A program made the position numbers and the translations under genes. Source: Valencia hispanica (taxonomy: Eukaryota; Chordata; Actinopteri; Cyprinodontiformes; Valenciidae). From it: a DNA stretch of 64,000 bases. Numbering within the stretch: position 1 is the first letter of the stretch; each line of letters begins with the position of its first letter. This document shows positions 22,950 through 33,416 of the stretch, one piece after another. The stretch is from positions 55,807,296 through 55,871,295 of the forward strand of contig OY747703.1 in NCBI GenBank assembly GCA_963556495.2. The letters are read 5' to 3'. The notes beneath the pieces were generated by a model, which was not told the DNA's origin, did no database searches, and was given only the letters and a program-made list of their open reading frames with translations.

Positions 22950-23935
22950 AAAACAGTTTCTCATCTGGCCTGCCCTCTCTAATCAGGCGCCTCTCTTTGC
23001 AGCGATCTCCCTCGCCGAGATGTGACCTTCGACTCAAGGGGAGCGAACGTTGACACTTGTCATTATGAACTATTTATGAGCGGGGATCCAAATCAAAACA
23101 CAGCAGCCGGGGCCTAGTGTTTCCCTTATTAATCCACCAGTGGTGTTTTCCACCCAGCTCGGCGCCGATGACGGGGGGGAAGTCGCCGTTGAAGCGTCTC
23201 CAATTCAAACCGTCGTTAATGAGGGACATCTAAAACCTACGTTTGACATTAAAAGACTGAATCATACCAAATCGACTTTATTTGAAATCGTCTGATAAAT
23301 TATGTTCGCATCATCAGAAGATAAAAGTCATCCCTCCCAGTGGAATCCACTGGTCTCCAATTAGGACATGAATTTCGAGCCCCCCTCTCCCAGAAAGTGT
23401 CGAATCAATTATTTAGCAAAATGGCAGCATCAGACCTTGATAAGGCCATGAGCCGAACATATAAAGTGGAAGGACTGTGATGTGGATCTCTGCCTCTGTA
23501 TGTATCCGCCGCGGTGAGGGGTGGAGGTGGATGGAGCTCTCACTAAATCAACACTGGAACGCGGCTAATGATTAAATGAGGCGCCGTGGTTTACTCCGCC
23601 TGCCTGGCCCTTGGCCGCCATTAACCGTTCCGCTGACAAGGACCCTCATCAGGCGCTCTCCTCTGCCGTATGTGTGCTTAAAGATACGTTCAGCGAGTGT
23701 TTGATGCTCACTGAATTATTCATCCCGAATCTGGATCCTGAAAAACACCATGGGCTAAAACACGCCGGCGAGAGCCGCTGCGATTCACCGCATATTAGCA
23801 AAATTAGCGCGGTCTGGCTGGAACGTTTGCTGGCTGACAGACGGAGACTCTTTGTAGTTAATGGCTGTCCTGAACAGCGTCATGCCAGGGACTTTAGTCA
23901 TCAGTGGTATTCAAATGTCACTATTTAAAAATGTA
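22950..23935. other. repeat-free block in cntln intron 1, candidate regulatory DNA
   Basis: About 1 kb with none of the repeats that fill the rest of the intron. It is rich in homeodomain-type and Hox/Cdx-like words (ctaatgattaaatgag, tgaattattcat, caattatttagc, tttatgagc) and in CpG, with no splice-flanked exon. An open frame at 23611-23928 has no recognisable domain. Its character matches conserved non-coding elements, but conservation cannot be judged from one genome. Confidence 0.45.
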
Positions 23936-24055
23936 CACCGCACATCTTAAGGCCCAAATTAGATAAACAGAATCACTGATGGGTAGGACAGACTGGGACA
24001 GACCACCGAGGAGGCTCTCCAGGCCAGTCTGATAAAAGGTCGCAGCTCAACAAAG

Positions 24056-25005
24056 TCAACAAAGTACGGTGGAGACGAATCAACAGCTTTACAACCTTAG
24101 TTTACAACCATGTTTTGAAGAGCAGGCCCAAGACTCACCTTTTTAGCCTAGCTTTTAACTGATTATTATTTATTATTGCCTGTTTAATTGCTCTGCATGT
24201 ATTGATTAAATGTTATCAGTATTTTACTGTTCAATCTCATCACATTTATCTTTATATCTTAACCTGTTATTTTAATCTTCCTTCCACTGTTTCTTCTGGG
24301 GGAGCCCTCTGCCCTGGAAGCGGTGGTCGGCTGTAGTTGCCTGGGTGCTCTGCAGGTGGAGGTGGGGGTCTCGGCCTCGCCTCCACTGGGTGCCCTGTGT
24401 CGGTGCCTCGGCTGCTGCTGTTGATGTGCTGCTGCCGGTGCAGATGGCTCCTCTGATGACGTTTTTCTTACCTGGCTCATCCGCACTCGGCCCAATGTAA
24501 TTTTTATTATTGCTTTTAAGTGTGGGTGCATGAGGGTTGGGTTGGGGGGTAGAACTGTGATCATGTTTTCAATTCTGTGGGGATGGGAATGTGGTTGTAT
24601 GTGGGGTAGTTTTAATCTAATCTAATTTAATTTAAGCGGGGCGACTCAAGAGTTAGAAGTTAATCTTGTAACCAGAGGGTTGCAGGTTCAAGCCCCCGCT
24701 CCGTCCGTCTCAGTCGCTGTGTCCTTAGGCAAGACACTTCCCCCTTTTGCCTAATGGTGGTGGTCAGAGGGCCCGGTGGCGCCAGTGTTAGGCAGCCTTG
24801 CCTCTGTCAGTGTTTCCCAGGGCAACTGTGGCATCACCAGTGTGTGAATGGGTGAATGACTGAATGTAGTGTGAAGCGCTTTGGGCTCCTCAAGGACTAA
24901 ATAAAGCGCTATACAAGTACAGGCCATTTACCATTAATCTGTAAAGCCCTTTGAGATGCAATTTTGTACGAAAAGCGTTTTATAAATAAAGATTGATTTG
25001 ATTAG
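24056..25005 (+). pseudogene. LINE 3' fragment interrupted by a SINE
   Basis: The plus strand reads KSRPKTHLFSLAFN followed by a stop (24120-24160), the C-terminal end of an L2-group LINE. An AT-rich 3' region and the tail ctttgagatgcaattttgta then aaaagcgttttataaataaag (24955-24990) follow. A SINE splits it at 24625-24940. Confidence 0.78.
24625..24940 (+). mobile_element. tRNA-derived SINE
   Basis: A 5' tRNA-like head contains a perfect pol III B box, ggttcaagccc, at 24685-24695, with a degenerate A-box region about 45 bases upstream. The body (gtgtccttaggcaagacact) and tail (gcgctttgggctcctcaagg, ctatacaagtacaggccatt) are typical of a fish SINE family. Inserted in the LINE fragment around it. 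Confidence 0.88.
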
Positions 25006-25079
25006 TTAGCTGAAAGAGGCAGGGAGGGCCGTTCAGGCATCGGCCCCGCCCAAAACAGATTATAACGTGTAAATTTGGG

Positions 25080-26110
25080 TGCACACTTTCAACAACAAGG
25101 TAATTCAAGGTGCTTTACATGATTAAGTGGTAAAATAAATATAGCATCAAAACACAGACAAAGCATATAAAGTAAAAACAGCAATAAAGCATGAAGCACA
25201 CACACAACATGATACATGAAAGCATTACTTAAATGCGGCTCTAAGCAGATGAGTTTTTAGTTGTGATTTAAAAGAACTCAGTGTTTCAGCAGCTTTGCAG
25301 TTTTCTGGAAGTTTCTTCCAGATTAGAGGAGGATAGAAACTGAAAGCTGCTTCTCCATGTTTGGTTTTAATTCTTGGGATGTTGAGTCGACTAGAATTAG
25401 AGGACCTGAGTGGTCTGGTGGGTTGCTATAGTAACAGTAGATCTTCAACATACTTTGGTGTTAAGCCATTCAATGATTTATAAACTAATAGGAGTATTTA
25501 GAAGTCTATTCTCTGAGCTACAGGGAGCCAGTGTAAGGACTTTAGAACTGGGGTGATGTGCTCTGCTTTCCTGGTTCTAGTGAGGAACACGAGCAGCAGC
25601 GTTCTGGATCAGCTGCAGCTGTCTGATTGACTTTTCAGGCAGACCTGTGAAGACGCTGTTGCAGTAATCAATCCGACTAAAGATAAACGCATGGATGAGT
25701 TTTTCTAGGTCCAGTTGCGACATCAGTCCTTTAATCCTAGAAATGTCCTTCAGGTGATAGAAGGCTGACCTTGTTATTGCCTTTATGTGACCCTGGAGGT
25801 TCAGGTCTGAGTCCGTTACTACACCTAGATTTCAGGGCTGATCAGTAGTTTCTAACTGCATTCCTTGAAGCTGTGTGCTGACTGTTGATCGTTCCTCTTT
25901 AGGTCCAAAAGTTCATTTTTGTTTCCGTTCAGCTGGAGAAAGTTATGGCACATCCACCCATTTATTTCTTCAATGGATTTACTTAGGCTTTAGATGGGAT
26001 GCAAGCTATTTAACTGCTGAACCAGCTTTTTGAATAATCTTACTGATGAATGGAAGATGAGAGATTGGCCTGTAGTTCTGCATTAACGTGTTGTCCAGAT
26101 TGTTGTGGAA
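25080..26110 (-). pseudogene. L2 (Maui-like) LINE with internal deletion
   Basis: The minus strand encodes NYRPISHLPFISKIIQKAG (start of the reverse transcriptase, 26090-26020). It then jumps to IEEINGWMCHNFLQLNGNKN (about 25985-25920) and continues through the C-terminal region to the 3' end near 25080. The catalytic part of the reverse transcriptase is deleted. It begins 50 bases inside intron 1 of cntln, in the same orientation. Confidence 0.85.
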
Positions 26111-26161
26111 ATTATTCCAAGAACAACAATAGGAGACGAAGAGCTGTGTGCACATCCATAC

Positions 26162-26242
26162 CTGACACTGCGTTAACTCCTCCGATAGGCTCTTCACCTC
26201 CTCTTCCAGAACCAGGACGCGGCTGTTCTCGTGTGAGCACAT
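26162..26242 (-). CDS. cntln: centlein exon 1, coding start
   Basis: Twenty-seven codons from ATG (26242-26240): MCSHENSRVLVLEEEVKSLS then EELTQCQ. The end corresponds to the LLEEELSSLKEELALCQ segment I recall for human centlein and is followed by donor gtatgg. Exon 2 continues directly with ADKEF in phase 0. The start was chosen because it is the first in-frame ATG after an in-frame TAG at about 26341 and has A at -3. This N-terminus would be much shorter than the roughly 100 residues before the same point in human. An alternative is that the bases before ATG (cggtgcag) are a splice acceptor and an upstream exon exists. Coiled coil begins at residue 9. Confidence 0.88.
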
Positions 26243-26339
26243 CCTGCACCGACCGACCAGAGGGAAATCAAACCAAGGCGAACCGAACCAGAAACAGCTC
26301 CTAAACCAACAGCCTTTGCTTTGTGTCGGTATCACACGA

Positions 26340-26665
26340 TGCTACGTTGGCTAACCCTGCTAAAAAGTTAGCCTTCCGACGGTCATGTTTACGGTTTGTT
26401 ACCGTGACGTCTTCGCCAGAGACGGTGTCAAAACGTGACTACAAAAAAAGCATACGGTTATCGCATAGCAGCTTTTCTCTCTCTCTAAAAAGAAAAAAAG
26501 ACGACTGAAACTTTTCTTGACGCAGTAACCAAGGCGACGGGTTCTCCCTTTCAAACGAGCCCGCTGTTTCCCGTTTCCGTGTAACGTCACAACAGCGCCC
26601 CTCTGACTCCACTCCATTTACACGCCGGCGCGGCTAACGGCGCACCGAGTAGGCGGGGTTAGAAT
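26340..26665 (-). promoter_or_regulatory. cntln: CpG-rich cntln promoter region
   Basis: The stretch upstream of exon 1 is CpG-dense (gacggtgtc, gcgacggg, cgccggcgcggctaacggcg), lacks a TATA box and carries CRE-like TGACGTC at about 26404 and aacgtcac near 26583. A LINE copy abuts its far side at 26667. Transcription-start position cannot be read directly. Confidence 0.65.
26525..26538. promoter_or_regulatory. RFX X-box-like motif
   Basis: GTAACCAAGGCGAC fits the X-box pattern GTNRCC-N0-3-RGYAAC at 11 of 12 defined positions; the only mismatch is G for A in the second half. It lies 283 bases upstream of the cntln ATG. Confidence 0.55.
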
Positions 26666-26666
26666 A

Positions 26667-27360
26667 TTGCGCCGCTCAAGGTGGCAGCATGTTGGAGTAG
26701 CTCAGTTACTTTCGTTCTTTGTTTTTCTTTTTAAAAACTTGTATTCCTCCATTTCTGGCAGAAACCTTTTTTCTTTTTTTGGACAACTGTTCTCTCTGGT
26801 TTTGAATCCTGTGCAGCTGGAAGGATTTTCCCTGATAAATTTATTTTTACTTTTGGACATTTGTTATGACGCATAAGCATGGCAACAAGGTGGTTTACAA
26901 ATGGGAGCAGCTGATTAACATCACAAATGCTCAAATAATACCTCAACTGCAGCCACAAAACCCTGATTAGTTGAAAAGGAGATGCCATGGATACAGAGCA
27001 GCAGCAAAGAGGAGAGAGAAAAGGAGGAAGTTCAAACAATTTCCATCAACCATATTGGGCAATGTGAGATTGTTGGCAAACAGGTTGGATGCTGAAGACC
27101 CTCTGGAGATTAGTGTGCAAAAAAGGATTCTTCATAAAATGAAGATTATGGACAACCCTGAGCATCCTCTTCATCAGACTGTCATACAACTACAGAGTGT
27201 CTTCAATCAGGGGTTTCTTCAGATCTGCAGAGCGCTACAGGCGATCATTCCTACCCATAGCCATCAGCATCTACAACATATCTTTAAAGAAACTTGGATA
27301 ATGAGTTACAACAACATTTAACTTCCCTTTGATTATTAAAGTTATTTTGAATTTGAATTT
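26667..27360 (+). mobile_element. LINE deletion derivative keeping both ends
   Basis: Starts ttgcgccgctcaaggtggca, the apparent 5' end of the LINE family also seen at 53187. It includes the ORF start region (catggcaacaaggtggttta), then KRRKFKQFPSTILGNVRLL from the start of ORF2. It jumps to the C-terminal end (KRILHKMKIMDNPEHPLHQT) and finishes with the tail acttccctttgattattaaa and TTTGAA repeats. About 3 kb of ORF2 is missing. It sits at the upstream edge of the cntln promoter, transcribed away from it. Confidence 0.82.
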
Positions 27361-28456
27361 GTATAGAATAGAAATAACCTTTATTGTGCCTCTGTGAGGA
27401 AATTCTTGGTCGAAGAATGTAGATCTACACAAAATATTGTAAAATCAGAACTAAGAATAACTTACTTTACAGTAAGGGCAAGTTTACACCATGAGAACAA
27501 ACTGAGTAATTAGAATTATTCATGGCTGCTGCGAAGTGAAGATCAACATTTATTCTTAAATTGATGAAGATAATAGATCTTCTCGGTATTCCAAGCTGTA
27601 TAATAACCATCAGGTTATTTTTTTATGTATTTCTCTTTTATTTCTCATTTGGAAATGTATTTTGAGACACCAAGTCACTCTAAAACATTTAGTCAGATTA
27701 CCCTCATAGCCCTAAGAAATTACAGAAGATGATTAGTGCCACGAGAAAAAGAAGAGAAAGGAATTCAGACTTTAATCAAAGAGTAAGAAATTCATAAAAT
27801 AAGACATGTTGTTACTGGGTTTTTAAATAAATAAGAATGAGCTTTTTAACCAAATAACATATACACACCCTTTTGGCAAGAGTTTCACATATTAATTTAT
27901 ATTCATAAACACAAACACATACATGAGCAGGTATTTCAAAATAAAATGGTGCATGAAGCAGACCCTGCTCTAAAAAAGAGAATAGCTGAACCAAATTAAA
28001 TAAATTGCTTCATTTGGGAGCAAAATAATTAATAATTGAATTAAGTTTATCCAAGTGAATTTATTAAGTTTGTTTAACTTGACAACATACTAAACTACCT
28101 TGGATAAACTGACTTTAATTACTTATTCATTGAAGCATTTTATTTAAGTTTGATTAACTCTTCTCACTTTCAGTGTTGAAGAAACACTCGAAAAAGAGTC
28201 CAGACACAGAAAGGAAAGATATTTAAATTATATTTAATAAAATCTTGGAATAAGCTATAATGAGCTCATAGGGACTTTTCATAAAATAAAATAAAAAGAA
28301 ATTGAAAAACAGTGGATTTCAATTTCTTCATGCATAGCACAAAATTATTGTTCAGTAATTTCTTCAAAATGTCAAAAACGAATAATAAAAAAAAATAATT
28401 GAAATGTATTCAAATTTAGCATTTTAATAATATTTTAAAAGACAACAAAACATTTG

Positions 28457-28460
<4 letters not shown>
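27361..28460. other. AT-rich intergenic DNA with a LINE tail
   Basis: At 27361-27425 the plus strand reads aataacctttattgtgcctc, the complement of a LINE 3' tail on the minus strand. The remainder is AT-rich with no recognisable gene or element. Confidence 0.5.

Positions 28461-28500
<40 letters not shown>
28461..28500. repeat. (AT)n microsatellite
   Basis: Twenty uninterrupted AT dinucleotides. Confidence 0.95.
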
Positions 28501-28503
<3 letters not shown>

Positions 28504-29710
28504 TAGCTCAAAGAAAGAAATGACTTAAGCCGTCGAAGCCTAAAGACAGTAAATATAATCAAAAAATAATGTAACAGAATAAATAACATTTATTTTCACA
28601 TAAAATGTCAGAATTTAAGGCTCATATGTATTTACAAGCAAAAAAAAATACAGGATAAAAGCTCCTGCTCTACATTAGAGAGTGCACACACCAGTGTTCA
28701 TCATTCAGAGGAATAATGGTTAAAAAAAGAAAGAAAAGCCCATTGATGTATGATGCTGATTTTTATCCAGAAACATTTATTTCTCCACAGACACCTGACA
28801 CCGGTAAAATATTTTGGCCCCTCTATTCGTTTCTTGGTTTTTTTGAAGAGCAACAATGAAGCCATTTGACATCTGCTTCGCTGGTGAGACAAGACAACGC
28901 CAGACTGTGTGGCTAATGTATTTAACTGTCCATCCAGATTTGGAACATGGGGCTAGAGAGGAAAATGAAGAAATATGATGACTGCCGCTGCTTCTGAGTC
29001 TGACAAATGTTGTTTCGGCCTCGCTGCTACACAAACACACAGGCACACACGCGAACGAAAAGAGACTAAATCCAATTGACTTAGCATGATTAGGCTGCCT
29101 TTCATTAGGATCCTCATTTGCAGGGCAATTTCAGAGGCAGTGAACCGACACATAATGCACAACATCTGCCATCCCCTTGTTCCTTGTTCAGATACATGAA
29201 CCCATGGAATCTAAAAATGAGCCTTTATCACTCCTCATGAGAAGAAACGACCACCATGCACCTGCATGATCTGGTCCTTGTTGTGTCTTTTTTCCCCACT
29301 GGCCAAAATACACAAACTCTATTTCTACAAAATTATTATTTTCTAAAATGGATCAAAAATCTATATCTTTTTTCAAAGTTTGGGGGTATGTCACAATTGT
29401 TTCAGGAAAAGATGCATCAGAAAACTAAAAGCAAATTCCTGCAAATTCCAATGTTTTGAAATATGCAGTGTTGTTATTGGCGTTAAGCGGTAAAACAAGC
29501 ACAACTGAACAGATGTGGGATGCACTTCAGGAAGAACAACTGATTCTAAATGTCCACAGGTAACTAGCATGCACAGGTGCAGAAATGGAATACAACCTGA
29601 GCTCATCCCCTGACATCAAGTCAAGATACCCCCCCCCCCACACACACACACACAAACACAAACAAAGAAAGTCTTGAAAAATCCCAAAAAGTAAAGAAAG
29701 ACATTCATGG
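28501..29710. other. intergenic DNA with a non-repetitive core
   Basis: 28501-28780 is AT-rich. 28850-29190 is free of recognisable repeats and includes gacttagcatgattaggctg and catttgcagggcaatttcag, words like those in conserved vertebrate enhancers. A C9 then CA tract lies at 29630-29655. No coding exon found. Confidence 0.4.
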
Positions 29711-29711
29711 A

Positions 29712-29829
29712 AATGTTCTAGTATTGGATATATGGATGGATGGATGGATGGATGGATGGATATATGGATGGATGGATGGATAGATATATGGATGGATAGA
29801 TATATGGATGGATGGATGGATGGATGGAT
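29712..29829. repeat. (GGAT)n/(GATA)n microsatellite
   Basis: About 115 bases of tandem tggatgga units with ta-tatgga interruptions. Confidence 0.95.
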
Positions 29830-30645
29830 CAGTGTGCAGCAAAAGAAAAGGCTCTTTTAGGAATTTCTTCACTGAGAGGTAAAGAGGATCCGATTGTACC
29901 GGAGAATGGAAAAAGGAGGAGATTAGCGACAGCAAAGCCAGAACCGTGCAACAGAAATCAAAGAGCCTTTTACTATATCAATTCTTTCTCAAAAATGAGG
30001 TATAATCATGATTAAGTCACCTAGTTCAAAACGATCTGCTGGGTGTTTGCACATGTTTGTACTATTTTTTTTCATAAAGCTGGTAAGAAATTGTGAGAAA
30101 ACTCGAGCAACAACATGGGGCGAACTGCATCCCAGATCTGTCTCCGACTTTACATTTACAGCAAGAGATACAGAAAAATAGAACCAAACAAAATAACTCC
30201 ACAGTGTACAGTGGCTTCTTATTAAAACAGAAGCATAATTGAAACAGCAAAGTGCAGCTGGAATAAAAAATCACTAAAAATTCCTCGCTTGAGAAAGCTG
30301 GTAGCTTCCCGCCCTGACTATCCCCACTTTCGACATCAAATCTGTGTAATCTGACCACTTAAACACTTACAGCTACTGAAGCAGACATGCTCCGCCATGT
30401 TTTGACAGCGCATTTTCCTCTCTCTTCTGTCTGAAGCAACATTACCTCCTTATGTCAGTTGTTTGTTGTCTGTCCCCGTAATGACAGATTAATCCACATA
30501 TAAGCTCATTTGAAACCCACATAAACGTCAGGTCTCAGCCGAGGAGTCTTTCACACCATCAGCGAGGTTCCAGTATGTGCCATTAAATAGATACATTTTC
30601 ACACATGGATTGTGTAAAAAGAAAAAAAAGCCAATCTGCAAAGAC
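29830..30645. other. intergenic DNA, nothing recognised
   Basis: Mixed-composition sequence. Open frames at 29812-30015 and 30062-30358 have no recognisable domains. Confidence 0.5.
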
Positions 30646-30901
30646 TTGGTTGCATAAGTATGTACACAACTACATTAATGCTTTGCTGAACAGCCTTTGA
30701 TGCACACCACATTGTGAATTGGCAATACTTGCTTTGCCCAACAAAAGTTCTCCTAATGCATCAGATTGTGAGGACATTGGTTGTCCACAGCCCTCTTCTG
30801 GTGATCCTTAAAACTTCCAGTCAGAATAAGTTCTGGACTCTTGCTACTCCATTCCTGAACACATTTTTTTCTGTTGTTGGATGTATGTTTGGACCTATTT
30901 G

Positions 30902-31423
30902 TGTCATGTTTGTAGTTTAAAGGATCCAGATACAATACAAAACCTTAGTGAAAATGTAAAAAAATGTAATAAAACAAGGAACTTACAGGAGCAAATGGAA
31001 GATCTGTTGAAGAGCAATGAAAACAGAGAATGCACAGAGGCAGGGTGGAGGTGGACAAAGAACCTGATGAGCTAATCAGGGGCAATGTGGTACAGCTGTG
31101 GCTGGGGGAAAGGAGGGGAACTAAGGGAGGAACACTAATTAACACAAAGGGAGCTGAACAAAAACTCAAAGGATCTTCAAACCAAAAGGGGAAAGCCTGA
31201 CAATAGTCTAATTTTTTTATGTAATAGGAACAGAGCACGAGAATAAAGTAAGAAACTAAATACAAAGAAAGAAACTTATAAAGTACCACCATTCCAGGAA
31301 AAATTTACACAGGAAATGAACTGAAAAAGGCAAAGACCTGTTGAATATAAATAAACCACAAGGAAAGGAACAAGATACAAGCACAAAAGAAAACCAAAGC
31401 CCAAATACCCCACGATCATGACA
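30902..31423 (-). mobile_element. solo LTR, 522 bp
   Basis: On the minus strand it starts TGTCATGATCGTGGGG and ends AACATGACA, the TG...CA form of a long terminal repeat. Flanks are atttg (30897-30901) and attta (31424-31428), a 4-of-5 target duplication. It interrupts Tc1-like sequence. No internal retroviral genes are present. Inverted terminal TGTCATG/CATGACA matches gypsy-type fish LTRs. Confidence 0.68.
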
Positions 31424-31669
31424 ATTTAAAACTTCATAAGTCCATCCACCATGACAAAAAGGCCAGTTCCATCCGAGGGAATTTAACCCAGAGCATGATC
31501 CTGCCACCACCACTGTGGGTGGTTTAGCGGAAGTTCACTCTATGCCTAATGAAGATATGTGGATAACTGGAGATTTTTTTTAAATCCAGTTATTAGTTTA
31601 TTAGACTTAGCCTTGGCAATAGGCATAGGTTTGCCGTTTTCAGCTTTTCTATTGTCTCTCATGGGGTGC

Positions 31670-31930
31670 TGTTATAAAGGTACGGAAAAAAAATAACAGC
31701 AATAATTTGAGCTATTTTGCTTGTCATAAGAGAAAAACATGGGGGTTTATTTTTCAAGGTCATATTTTCAACGTGTTATTAATTAATTTACAAATGTCAC
31801 AAATTATAAAAAAATATTTAATTGGCTGGCTAAATGTTTAGTTAGTAAGCTTACCTTGCTAGGTAAATCTGTAGCTAGCAAGCTAAGCATTAGCTAGTAG
31901 GCAAAAATATTTAGCTTCAAACGAAATATT
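31670..31930. repeat. left arm of a long inverted repeat
   Basis: aacagcaataat, atgggggttta, ttatttttcaaggtcat and caaatgtcacaa recur inverted at 34550-34735. Arms of at least 170 bases with moderate divergence. The interior has gctagctagtt-type words common in fish hAT repeats. Confidence 0.65.
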
Positions 31931-32177
31931 TAGATCAGAGCTAAATATTTTGCTGATATCAGAGGTCGCGTCAATCGAGTATTTTCTGTATTTGATTTTT
32001 TAAAAATTAAATGGTGATGGAAAAATCTCAAGGCTGTCCGTCATTTTGACAGATTAGTATTCACACCTCTGACCACTTGGTGCAAATGCGCAGACATTTT
32101 GCACTTTACGCACAGAGTACAGGTAACAAAAAAAGATTCCCATGAGAGCATCTGAGCATCATCTTAGACCTGGACAG

Positions 32178-32965
32178 TGTTATGAGTCTGGAGGTTTGGT
32201 CTGTGTGGTGGTTGTGAATTAACATCGGTTCCACAGGTGATCCACTGGAGTAGCAGTCACAGCTCTCAGTTCCGGTGGGTGGAGATTTGTAGGTGTGCTT
32301 TTGCACACCTGCAGCTCATCAGAGAATTAGCAGGAGGATAAAGGGAGCCGGAAGCCAGTCGCTCATTGCCTGAGTTTTTGCCTTCTTGCCCTCTGTGATT
32401 CTGCCAGTAGTTTCCCCAAGTTATTTTCTGTGCCTCACCTTTTCATTGTCCTCCTCCTCCAGGAACTGGTTTTAAAGTCCTCTCCCTCCTGAGCTCCAGA
32501 TGCCTCGTCTTCAGTCTAATTCCTCCTTTCAAGGATTACCTGGTTAATCTCCACAACTGGTTCCAATCCACTCACCTTGACCTCCATCCATACTCACCTT
32601 TCTCTGTTGAACTCCTCACCCTTCATCACCATCATAATCAACAGGCCTCCTATCTGGCCTGCAACACCTTCCTGTAGGAACTCACCTTCAGATCATTTTC
32701 AACCATTCAGATCATTTTCAACCATTTCACCTTCTCAGCTCACCTCCAGCCTCCTGTTGGCCACCACACGGTCATCCTCCAACTCCCCTCACTCTCCCCT
32801 GGCGTCTCCACATCATCATCTCTGTAGGCATTTATCATTACAAAATCTCCATATTTCAGTGCCTCAGGTCCGGGTCTCCAGCATGTTCGGGATCCACAAT
32901 CATCATGATTTCAATAAACTTTTCTGGTCTCCTCGTGCATGTGGGTCAAAAACTGCAATCGTTTT
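32178..32965 (+). mobile_element. LTR-like segment, family shared with 50220-51107
   Basis: Shares, in order, ccacaggtgatccac, ggtgggtggag, ggaggataaaggga, ccagtcgctcatt, an AATAAA signal (about 32912) and gtgcatgtgggtca with the copy at 50220-51107 on the other strand. The order TATA-like site, start-like region, then AATAAA fits a long terminal repeat. Ends are approximate. Confidence 0.55.
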
Positions 32966-33039
32966 CTTGCATTGTTTATATGTAGTTCTCTGTTCCGCTT
33001 GTTCAGATTAAAGATTATGACCGTATTTTTTAAAAAGGT

Positions 33040-33205
33040 TTTTGGGCCTGAGTGGCCTTTATTAACAGTGGACAGTGAGAAGTGGGGGAAGACATGCAGC
33101 AAAGGTCGCCCGGGACGGGACTCAGACCGGGGACAGCCGCATCGAGGACCTAGCCTCTGCACATGGGGTGCCCGCTCTAACCACTACGCCATGCGACACC
33201 CCACA
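33040..33205 (-). mobile_element. tRNA-derived SINE
   Basis: The minus strand begins gggtgtcgcatggcgtagtg then gttagagcgggc (A-box region). A B-box-like ggtctgagtcccg follows, then the body gacctttgctgcatgtcttc and the tail taataaaggccactcaggcc. This is a well-known fish SINE form and is distinct from the SINE at 24625. Confidence 0.85.
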
Positions 33206-33416
33206 ACCGGATTTTTTTTGACCCAGTCGGTCAAAATGACGGACAACAAGAATATAGAGAGCGACCTCTGGCTGATATGCAATTACTCTGCCGATAAATA
33301 GAAGTGGATTACCAAAATAAAAACTTGGCCTTGCAAACCTCTTTATAAACTTCTGCTGCTGGTGCAGTTACTGTTATGGAGGTCTGATCCTGCCAAAATA
33401 TAAAAAAAATATTTAA

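Larger units (their letters stand above)
32035..33245. mobile_element. DNA transposon with perfect 16-base inverted ends
   Basis: The termini tgtccgtcattttgac (32035-32050) and gtcaaaatgacggaca (33230-33245) are exact inverted repeats. It carries an LTR-like segment and a SINE but no transposase frame. It is the better preserved of two copies; the other is 19077-19826. Confidence 0.75.

Noticed and set aside
24625..24700. Functional tRNA gene
   Set aside because: The B box is good, but the A region is degenerate, there is no cloverleaf 3' half and the sequence continues into a SINE body and tail.
26006..26335. Single 109-codon frame as a complete gene
   Set aside because: It starts at GTG, includes cntln exon 1, reads through the splice donor and ends in LINE sequence. 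Only the exon part is meaningful.
33130..33205. Functional tRNA gene on minus strand
   Set aside because: tRNA-like head of a SINE; the B box is imperfect and no acceptor stem closes.
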